Assembly (NCBI GenBank): GCA_964648215.1
Contig: CAZYMF010000030.1
Coordinates: forward strand, 1 to 35,886
DNA: 35,886 bases
Source: CAZYMF01 sp964648215
Lineage (GTDB): Bacteria > Desulfobacterota > Binatia > HRBIN30 > JACQVA1
Direction of reading: 5' to 3'
The position numbers and the translations under genes were made by a program. Position 1 is the first letter of the stretch. The number at the start of each line of letters is the position of its first letter. Below are positions 30,071 through 35,886 of the stretch, piece by piece. The notes under the pieces were generated by a model. The model did not search any database. It was not told the origin of the DNA and saw only the letters and a list, made by a program, of their open reading frames with translations.

Positions 30071-32473
30071 ATGAGGGTGCCGGTCAGCTGGCTGCGAGAG
30101 TTCGTTGCCGTCGAGATGCCTCCCAAGGAGCTGGGAGAGCGTCTGACGCTGGCGGGCATCGAGGTCGAGCGTATCGACGAGCTCGGACGCGAGCTCGCCG
30201 GCGTGGTGGTCGGGGAGGTCGTCGCCGTGGAGCGCCACCCCCAGGCGGAGCGGCTGGTGGTGTGCACGGTTCGCGGCGTCGGTGGGGAAACGCAGCGGGT
30301 GGTCTGCGGAGCCCCCAACGCGCGTCCCGGGATTCGCGTGCCCTACGCCACCCCCGGGGCGACGCTGCCCGATGGCCGCCGGATCGCCGCGGTCGATCTG
30401 CGCGGCGTTCTCTCCGCCGGCATGCTGTGCTCCGCCGCCGAGCTCAAGCTGGGCGACGATGCCGGCGGGCTCTACGAGCTGGCGCCCGATGCCCCGGCGG
30501 GACAATCCCTGGCCGCGCACCTCGGCCTCGACGACACGGTGCTCGAGGTGGCGATCACGCCCAACCGCGGCGACTGCCTGAGCGTGCTCGGTCTGGCACG
30601 AGAGATCGCCGCGCTCTACGGTCTCAAGCTGCATCGCCAGCGCCTGCGCGTGCGAGAGCAGGGGGAGCCCGCCTCGTCGCGCCTCTCGGTGACGATCGAC
30701 GATCCCGGCGGCTGTGCCCGCTACGCGGCGCGCTATGTTGCCGGAGTCAAGGTGAAGGCGTCGCCGGCGTGGTTGCAGCGCCGGCTGCTTGCCGCCGGCC
30801 TGCGACCGATCAACAACGTCGTCGACGTCACCAACTACGTGATGCTGGAGCGCGGGCAGCCGCTGCACGCCTTCGACTACGACCGTCTGCCGGAGCGGCG
30901 GATCGTCGTCCGCCGGGCCGGCGGGACGGCGCACCTGCGTACCCTCGATGGCCGCGACCGAACGCTCGACCCGAACGACCTGCTCATCACCACCGGCGCG
31001 GAGGCAGTAGCCATCGCCGGGGTGATGGGCGGAGCGAACTCGGAGGTGGTGAGCGAGACCCGCAACATCCTGCTCGAGAGCGCGTGGTTCGATCCGTCCA
31101 CCGTGCGTGCCACCGGACGACGCCTGGGGCTGCGCAGCGAGGCCTCCTATCGCTTCGAGCGTGGCGTCGACATCGAGGGAGTGCTGCCGGCGCTCGATCG
31201 GGCCGCGGCGCTGCTGGCCGAGCTCGGCGGCGGTCGGGTGGCGCCGGGGGTGGTCGAAGCCTATCCCAGCCCGCGCAGCCCCAAGGTCATCGACCTGCGC
31301 GTGCCGCGGGTCGAGTTCCTGCTCGGCTTGCCGGTGAGCCGCAGCGAAGCGGCGGCCGCCATGCACCGTCTCGGCGCCAAGGTGAAGGCCAAGTCGGCGC
31401 GGGTCCTGTCGGTCGAACCGCCGTCGTTTCGGCACGATCTGGAGCGCGAGATCGATCTCATCGAGGAGATCGTCCGCCTTCTCGGGTATGATCAGGTACC
31501 GGCGACGCTGCCGACCGTGGAGATCCAGGGCGGCGACCGGCCATTGCACAGCGGCTGGGAGAGCGAGCTGCGGGCCTTCCTCGCAGCGCAGGGCTTTCAC
31601 GAGACGGTGATGTGGAGCTTCGCCACGGCCCGTAACAACGAGCTGTTTCGCGGTATCGGCGTGCCGACGCGCGCACCCGTTCGCATCCGCAACCCGATCG
31701 TGGCCGACGAGGCCGAGATGCGCTTCAGCCTCTGCCCCAGCCTGCTGCAGACGGTGCGCACCAACCTCAACTTCGGCGAGAAGAGCGTGGCTGCGTTCGC
31801 GGTGGGAAAGGTGTTCTGGATGGCGGAGGCACCGGCGGAGGGCCACCGCCTGGCCGCCGTCCTGAGCGGGGCACCGCCGGCGGTCGACCTCCGGGCCGGC
31901 AGCCGGTCACCCGACTTCCTCGACGCCAAGGGGGCCCTCGAGGGCGTCCTGGCACGGCTGCGGGTCCTCGACCGCGTCCGCTGGCGGCGGCCGGGCGAGG
32001 GCGAGCTGACGTTCCATCCCGGCAAGTCGGCGCTGGCGGTCATCGACGATCAGCCGATCGCCGTGGTCGGCGCTCTGCACCCGGAAGCCGAGGCCGAGCT
32101 CGGTCTCGAGCAGGTCTGCTGGCTTTTTGAACTTGACTTGGATCGGGTGCTTGAGTATGTTCCCGGCCGCCCTGTTTTCACGGATCTGCCACGATTTCCA
32201 GCGGTTGTGAGGGATGTGGCGGTGGTGACGGCAGCGGACTTCGCCTCCGATGAGGTCGTCCGCTTCGTGCGTGGGTGGAATCGCCAGGTTGTGGATCGGG
32301 TCGAGCTGTTCGACGAGTACACCGGGGCACCGATCCCGGAAGGGAAGAAAAGTCTGGCCTATTCCATTGCCTACCGCGCCGCCGATCGGACCTTGACCGA
32401 CGACGAGGTCAATCGGCTCCATCAAACCCTGCTGGCGGATCTGCGTTCGGCCCTGCCGGTCGAGTTCCGCTGA
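30071..32473 (+). CDS. pheT: Phenylalanyl-tRNA synthetase beta subunit
   Basis: 800 aa, full length. It begins MRVPVSWLREFV; the EMAP/tRNA-binding OB domain follows at about 39-145 (VVCGAPNARPG). B3/B4 editing domain at about 205-375 (INNVVDVTNYVMLERGQPLHAFDYD), B5 at about 400-470, the catalytic-like domain to about 690 and the FDX-ACB domain at the end (FPAVVRDVAVV, then a DRTLTDDEVN segment). It holds editing against mischarged Tyr. Starts 8 nt after pheS. Confidence 0.97.
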   Translation: MRVPVSWLREFVAVEMPPKELGERLTLAGIEVERIDELGRELAGVVVGEVVAVERHPQAERLVVCTVRGVGGETQRVVCGAPNARPGIRVPYATPGATLPDGRRIAAVDLRGVLSAGMLCSAAELKLGDDAGGLYELAPDAPAGQSLAAHLGLDDTVLEVAITPNRGDCLSVLGLAREIAALYGLKLHRQRLRVREQGEPASSRLSVTIDDPGGCARYAARYVAGVKVKASPAWLQRRLLAAGLRPINNVVDVTNYVMLERGQPLHAFDYDRLPERRIVVRRAGGTAHLRTLDGRDRTLDPNDLLITTGAEAVAIAGVMGGANSEVVSETRNILLESAWFDPSTVRATGRRLGLRSEASYRFERGVDIEGVLPALDRAAALLAELGGGRVAPGVVEAYPSPRSPKVIDLRVPRVEFLLGLPVSRSEAAAAMHRLGAKVKAKSARVLSVEPPSFRHDLEREIDLIEEIVRLLGYDQVPATLPTVEIQGGDRPLHSGWESELRAFLAAQGFHETVMWSFATARNNELFRGIGVPTRAPVRIRNPIVADEAEMRFSLCPSLLQTVRTNLNFGEKSVAAFAVGKVFWMAEAPAEGHRLAAVLSGAPPAVDLRAGSRSPDFLDAKGALEGVLARLRVLDRVRWRRPGEGELTFHPGKSALAVIDDQPIAVVGALHPEAEAELGLEQVCWLFELDLDRVLEYVPGRPVFTDLPRFPAVVRDVAVVTAADFASDEVVRFVRGWNRQVVDRVELFDEYTGAPIPEGKKSLAYSIAYRAADRTLTDDEVNRLHQTLLADLRSALPVEFR

Positions 32474-32508
32474 CGGGCAGGCAGGCACCGCCGCTGGGAG
32501 GATGCGCC

Positions 32509-32796
32509 GTGACGATGACCAAGGGCGATATCGTGGAGCGGATCTACGAGCGCGTTGGTTTCTCGAAGAAGGAAGCAACCGAGGTCGTGGAATCGATCTT
32601 CGAGCTGATCAAGGGGCACCTGGAGCAGGGCGAGAAGGTCAAGATCTCCGGCTTCGGAAACTTCATCGTTCACCAGAAGCGGCCGCGCAAGGGACGCAAT
32701 CCCCAGACCGGGGAGGAGATCGTCATCAGCGGGCGCAAGGTGCTCAGCTTCAAGGCCAGCCCGGTCTTGAAAAAGTCGATGAACCCTGAGAACTGA
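32509..32796 (+). CDS. ihfA: Integration host factor alpha subunit
   Basis: 95 aa from GTG 32509, with GGGAGG 7 nt upstream. The DNABII-family pattern is complete: a helical part (MTKGDIVERIYERVGFSKKE), the VKISGFGNF strand, and the beta-arm with GRNPQTGEEI, whose Pro intercalates and bends DNA. Order after pheT and before a MerR-type regulator is the classic ihfA position. The beta subunit is not in this window; a homodimer is possible if there is none. Confidence 0.93.
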   Translation: MTMTKGDIVERIYERVGFSKKEATEVVESIFELIKGHLEQGEKVKISGFGNFIVHQKRPRKGRNPQTGEEIVISGRKVLSFKASPVLKKSMNPEN

Positions 32797-32803
32797 GTGA
32801 GCC

Positions 32804-33172
32804 GTGCGGGCCGTCAAGCCCCAGCTACCGGACAAGCTCTACTTCAAGATCGGCGAGGTCGCCGACATCGCCGGGGTCAAGCCGTACGTCCTGCGCTACT
32901 GGGAGACCGAGTTCAGCATCCTCAAGCCCGGGAAGACGCGCTCCAAGCACCGCCTCTACCGGCGTCGCGACGTCGAGATGGTGCTCGAGATCAAGCGTCT
33001 GCTGCACCAGGAGCGGTACACCATCGAGGGGGCCAAGAAACGCTTGAAGACCCTGCCGCAAGAGGAGCGACAGCGCCAGCAGATGGCGCTACCGCTCGGC
33101 GAGCGGACCTACCGTAACGCCCTGGCGCGGGTGAAGAAGGACCTGGAGTCCCTTTACAAGATGCTCGGCTGA
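32804..33172 (+). CDS. MerR-family transcriptional regulator
   Basis: 122 aa from GTG 32804. The N-terminal winged helix-turn-helix reads YFKIGEVADIAGVKPYVLRY, followed by WETEF and RLYRRRDVEMVLEIKRLLH. A basic linker and a C-terminal coiled-coil (RVKKDLESLYKMLG) probably allow dimerisation. It has no Cys or metal-binding motif, so the effector is unknown. It starts 7 nt after ihfA, a linkage seen in many Desulfobacterota genomes. Confidence 0.9.
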   Translation: MRAVKPQLPDKLYFKIGEVADIAGVKPYVLRYWETEFSILKPGKTRSKHRLYRRRDVEMVLEIKRLLHQERYTIEGAKKRLKTLPQEERQRQQMALPLGERTYRNALARVKKDLESLYKMLG

Positions 33173-33217
33173 GCGGCGTCAGCATTTTGGCGTCGTACAA
33201 CCAAAACCGTGCACTCG

Positions 33218-33237
33218 GGGAGCCGAAGTCGGCTCCC
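33218..33237. other. Strong hairpin after the MerR-type gene
   Basis: GGGAGCCG at 33218-33225 pairs with CGGCTCCC at 33230-33237 around the tetraloop AAGT. It has the place of a terminator for the operon ending at 33172, but no T-tract follows on the plus strand. A TAAAAT sequence at 33244-33249 might be a -10 box for the next gene, without a matching -35. Confidence 0.5.
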
Positions 33238-33292
33238 TCGACATAAAATCCTGGCATATCCGTTGCTCTCCTCCCGGGCGGAAGGAGATTGT

Positions 33293-33568
33293 ATGCGCGA
33301 AGGCGCGGTACGTGAACGCGGTGGATCCGAAGTAGCCTTCTCCCTGTTACGGGCCCTGGCCCGCGGCTACTGCCTGTGGGGCAGCGAGAGCAAGCTGAAT
33401 CTGGCCGAGCTGGCCTACATGATCGGAGCCACCAACGCCGATCTCGCGCGAGCAATCGCCACTCTGTGGGATCTGGATCTGGTCGCCCTCGACCATCACC
33501 GCCACACCATCCAGCTGAGCGACCAGGGAATCCTCCAACTGGCCAAGGTGCGCGAGACGCTTTCTTGA
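33293..33568 (+). CDS. Small winged-helix-like protein
   Basis: 91 aa. ATG 33293 has an AAGGAG site about 6 nt upstream; the frame upstream has no such signal. Residues about 15-85 look like a short winged-helix domain: SEVAFSLLRALARGYCLW, then LAYMIGATNADLARAIATLWDL as a possible helix-turn-helix, then a wing (LVALDHHRHTIQLSDQG). It could be a DNA-binding regulator, but I recognise no named family. The coding part ends within a possible promoter of tRNA-Pro. Confidence 0.7.
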   Translation: MREGAVRERGGSEVAFSLLRALARGYCLWGSESKLNLAELAYMIGATNADLARAIATLWDLDLVALDHHRHTIQLSDQGILQLAKVRETLS

Positions 33569-33593
33569 AAGGGTTGCGGGCGCGTGGTACCAC
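33565..33593 (+). promoter_or_regulatory. Candidate promoter of tRNA-Pro
   Basis: TTGAAA at 33565-33570 and TACCAC at 33588-33593 spaced by 17 nt, with TGG directly before the -10. A transcript would begin around 33600, about 8 nt before the tRNA. The -10 is weak (3 of 6), but the geometry fits. Confidence 0.4.
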
Positions 33594-33607
33594 TCAGCGC
33601 AAGCGAA

Positions 33608-33681
33608 CGGGGCGTGGCGCAGCCTGGTAGCGCACTCGCTTGGGGTGCGAGTGGTCACCGGTTCAAATCCGGTCGCCCCGA
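33608..33681 (+). tRNA. tRNA-Pro (anticodon GGG)
   Basis: Acceptor CGGGGCG/CGCCCCG, D-arm GCGC..GCGC, anticodon stem CTCGC/GCGAG with loop TTGGGGT, T-arm ACCGG-TTCAAAT-CCGGT and discriminator A. The 3' CCA is not encoded (ATTCC follows), so it must be added after transcription. Confidence 0.95.
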
Positions 33682-33805
33682 TTCCTTCCACTTGTCAACA
33701 CGTCAACGTCTTGCCTGAACCCGACACCGATTCGATCCCCTGCCGCTTCATCGTGACCGATGGGCTGGTGGCAGGTGTGGACGCCGCGAACCACGGGTGC
33801 GCAGA

Positions 33806-34630
33806 GTGAGATTCGATTTTGTGAAATCTCACGGCCTCGCCAACGACTATCTCGTCGTCGACGGCGAGGCGCTGGGCTTCTCCCTCACCCCCGCGCGGGT
33901 CCGGCAGATCTGCGACCGGCATGCCGGCGTGGGGTCGGACGGAATCCTGGTTGCCTTGCCGAGCGAGACCGCCGACTTCGCGCTCCGCATCTTCAACCCC
34001 GACGGCTCCGAGGCGGAGAAGAGCGGCAACGGCCTGCGCATCTTTGCCAAGTTCCTCTACGATCATGGCTACACGGGACGCACCGACTTCCGCGTCGAGA
34101 CCGCCGGCGGTATCGTGGGTGTGCACCTGTTGCTGAGGGACGGCCGCGTCGAGGCGGCGCGTGTGGAGATGGGAAGGGCGGTGATCGATCGTGGCCTCAC
34201 CTCACTCGCGAGCGACGGCGAGAGACTCGACGTGGTCGCGCTGTCGGTCGGCAATCCTCACTGCGTTTGCATCGTGGAGGATCTCGCGCGTGTCGATCTG
34301 CGGCGTCTGGGGCCTTTGATCGAGAGGCATCCGGCGTTTCCCAACCGAACCAACGTGCAGTTCGTACAGGTGCTCTCGCGTGCCGAGGTCCGAGCCCTGA
34401 TCTGGGAGCGCGGCGCCGGGCACACGCTGGCTTCGGGCTCGAGCTCCTGCGCCGTCGCCGTGGCCTGCTTCGACCGCGGCTTGATCGATGGGCGGGTGAC
34501 GGTGCACATGGAGGGCGGAGATCTGCTGATCGAGGTGAGCGAAGCGCTCGACGTGGTGATGACCGGGCCGGTCGAAGAGATCTACAGCGGCCGTTTCAGC
34601 GACGAGTTCAGAAAGCGACTGCTGGTATGA
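33806..34630 (+). CDS. DapF-fold epimerase-like protein lacking both catalytic cysteines
   Basis: 274 aa from GTG 33806, which gives the family-like start RFDFVKSHGLANDYLVVDG; GTG 33797 would add three residues. The two DapF half-domains are clear: NPDGSEAEKSGNGLR (first) and WERGAGHTLASGSSSCA (second). In diaminopimelate epimerase both marked Ser positions are Cys, acting as the base/acid pair. Here they are Ser73 (codon 34022-34024) and Ser210 (codon 34433-34435). Glu of the GET motif is His206. True two-Cys epimerase activity is therefore doubtful. The stop overlaps the next gene by ATGA. Annotation as plain dapF would be risky; another isomerase-type reaction is possible. Confidence 0.85.
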   Translation: MRFDFVKSHGLANDYLVVDGEALGFSLTPARVRQICDRHAGVGSDGILVALPSETADFALRIFNPDGSEAEKSGNGLRIFAKFLYDHGYTGRTDFRVETAGGIVGVHLLLRDGRVEAARVEMGRAVIDRGLTSLASDGERLDVVALSVGNPHCVCIVEDLARVDLRRLGPLIERHPAFPNRTNVQFVQVLSRAEVRALIWERGAGHTLASGSSSCAVAVACFDRGLIDGRVTVHMEGGDLLIEVSEALDVVMTGPVEEIYSGRFSDEFRKRLLV

Positions 34631-35718
34631 AGACCACTCGCGCCGTCGTGCAGACGGCCCCGCGCAAGCTGGAGCTGCGCGAGCTGCCGGTTCCCGACAT
34701 CGACGACGACAGCGCGCTGCTGCGCGTCGAGGCCTGCGGCATCTGCGGCAGCGACGTCGAGCAGTACACCGGCACCCTGCCGGTTCGGCTGCCCGCCATT
34801 CCCGGGCACGAGCCGCTGGGGATCATCGAGCGCATCGGCGACCGCGCCGCCAAACGGTGGGGTGTCGACGTCGGCGACCGCGTCGCCGTCGAGACGATGA
34901 TCCCGTGCGGTCACTGCCGCGCCTGCATCGAGGGCCGCTATCAGGTCTGCCGCGGGCGCGGTTCCATGTTCGGCTACTCGTACGTGCCCCTGTCGCACCC
35001 ACCCGGCCTCTGGGGTGCGTACGCCGACTTCATGTACCTGGACCCGATGTCGCTGGTGCATCGGGTGCGCAAGGATCTGCCCGCGAGCATCGCCGTCATG
35101 TTCAACCCGCTGGGTGCCGGCTTCCGCTGGGCGGTCGAGATCCCGGACACCGGCCCCGGCGACATTGTCCTGATCCTGGGCCCGGGGCAGCGCGGCCTGG
35201 CCAGCGTCATCGCCGCCCGCGTCGCCGGCGCCGACCAGATCATCGTCACCGGCCTCACCCGCGACGCCGCCAAGCTGGCGCTGGCCAAGGAGCTGGGGGC
35301 GGATCACGTGATCAACGTGGAAGAGGAGGACGCCCGCGCCCGCGTGCGCGAGATCACCGGCGGCCGTGGCGCCGATGTGATCGTCGAGGTCTCCTCGTAT
35401 GCGCCCGAACCCGTGGCCGAGTCGCTCTACTACGCCGCCATGGGCGCGCGCATCGTCCTCGCCGGCATCAAGGGCTTCAAGGCCGTGCCCGAGTTCGTCA
35501 GCGATCTCATCGTCGCCAAGGAGCTCGTCCTGCACGGCGCCCTCGGCGTCACCAGCCGCTCGTACCGAGCCGCGATCCGCCTGATCGAGTCGGGCCGCGT
35601 GCCGCTCGCCAAGATGCACACGCACGACTTCGCCCTCGAGGATGCCGAGAAGGCAATCCGAACGCTTGCCGGGGAGATAACGGGCGAGACCGGGATCCAC
35701 TGCTGTCTGCTGCCTTGA
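34627..35718 (+). CDS. Zinc-dependent alcohol dehydrogenase-like protein (MDR superfamily)
   Basis: 363 aa. The catalytic zinc is likely bound by Cys of ACGICGSD and the GHE motif; the structural zinc site is CGHCRACIEGRYQVC. The Rossmann fold has GPGQRGLASVIAA, and an acidic or polar residue after the second strand was not clear, so NAD or NADP cannot be told. The pattern is close to threonine/sorbitol/alcohol dehydrogenases. ATG overlaps the stop of the DapF-like gene, so the two may act in one pathway; the substrate is unknown. Confidence 0.88.
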   Translation: MKTTRAVVQTAPRKLELRELPVPDIDDDSALLRVEACGICGSDVEQYTGTLPVRLPAIPGHEPLGIIERIGDRAAKRWGVDVGDRVAVETMIPCGHCRACIEGRYQVCRGRGSMFGYSYVPLSHPPGLWGAYADFMYLDPMSLVHRVRKDLPASIAVMFNPLGAGFRWAVEIPDTGPGDIVLILGPGQRGLASVIAARVAGADQIIVTGLTRDAAKLALAKELGADHVINVEEEDARARVREITGGRGADVIVEVSSYAPEPVAESLYYAAMGARIVLAGIKGFKAVPEFVSDLIVAKELVLHGALGVTSRSYRAAIRLIESGRVPLAKMHTHDFALEDAEKAIRTLAGEITGETGIHCCLLP

Positions 35719-35866
35719 GAGGACGTCGATCTTCTCCCGGGCAGGGTGTCGGGTGCAGGGGCGCCAGCCCCGCAAGAGACGGTTGGAGAAGATGCGCAGC
35801 TCCCCATGCAGAGCCGCCCACGCCAAGCTCACCCTTTGACTTTTTCCAATCGATCGACTCTGGTGC

Positions 35867-35886
35867 GCGCGCATGGCCGAGTGGAC
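35867..35886 (+). tRNA. Probable 5' end of a tRNA (Leu, Ser or Tyr type), cut by window end
   Basis: GCGCGCA (35867-35873) followed by TGGCCGAGTGGAC resembles the acceptor strand and D-arm of tRNAs with a long variable arm. Only 20 bases are present, so isotype cannot be assigned. The preceding 148 bases from 35719 contain no gene; a TTGACT at 35836 lacks a good -10. Confidence 0.45.

Noticed and set aside
1..35886. CRISPR array, prophage or insertion sequence
   Set aside because: No regularly spaced repeats, transposase, integrase or phage structural genes were seen on either strand.

Overview
This GC-rich window is a stretch of bacterial chromosome with ordinary housekeeping genes and a few unusual loci. 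The organism looks like a Gram-negative (diderm) bacterium of the broad Desulfobacterota / Myxococcota / Binatota type. The reasons are the queA-tgt-yajC-secD-secF-recJ order, the thrS-rpmI-rplT-pheS-pheT-ihfA-merR order, an HpnH-type hopanoid enzyme, a DUF4911 protein beside murA, and long chains of ATGA/GTGA stop-start overlaps. The lineage is inferred from gene content only; there is no rRNA here.

Layout. 1-2.3 kb (minus strand): coproheme decarboxylase (chdC/hemQ), a small exported protein and a short-chain dehydrogenase. 2.3-2.7 kb: intergenic region with a long inverted repeat. 2.7-5.8 kb (plus): a 211-aa protein with an alpha-crystallin-like C-terminus, a divergent KAS III-like protein, a canonical FabH-type KAS III, and RimI. 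5.8-8.05 kb: hpnH and a membrane protein of the LPG-synthase transmembrane family, separated by a GTTGTT-type inverted repeat. 8.1-15 kb: the queuosine / Sec / RecJ operon. 15-18 kb: yraN (minus), a DUF218 protein, a PAS-GAF histidine kinase and a DUF4911 protein. 18-21.4 kb: murA with Asp in place of the catalytic Cys (minus), a membrane-bound M28-type peptidase, and a SIMPL-domain protein (minus). 21.5-24.7 kb: a thioredoxin-fold fusion protein, a UGSC-family selenoprotein read through an in-frame UGA, and a nitronate monooxygenase-like protein. 24.7-26.2 kb: a second GTTGTT-type repeat, a PerM/AI-2E family membrane protein (minus) and tRNA-Val(GAC). 26.3-33.6 kb: thrS, rpmI, rplT, pheS, pheT, ihfA, a MerR-type regulator and a small winged-helix-like protein; infC is absent from its usual place. 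33.6-35.9 kb: tRNA-Pro(GGG), a DapF-fold protein lacking both catalytic cysteines, a zinc-dependent alcohol dehydrogenase-like protein, and the probable start of a further tRNA.

The strongest observation is the selenoprotein at 23144-23668. Its frame is interrupted once by TGA, directly followed by Gly-Ser-Cys codons, with a perfect 9-bp hairpin starting two bases after the TGA. The frame then stays open for 80 codons of matching protein. Four bases upstream lies the fusion protein with a CPTC thioredoxin motif, so the pair looks like a two-gene redox system of unknown function. Three enzymes have altered catalytic residues: MurA (Cys to Asp), the DapF-like protein (both Cys to Ser), and the first KAS III-like protein (Asn to His, with the substrate-binding segment missing).
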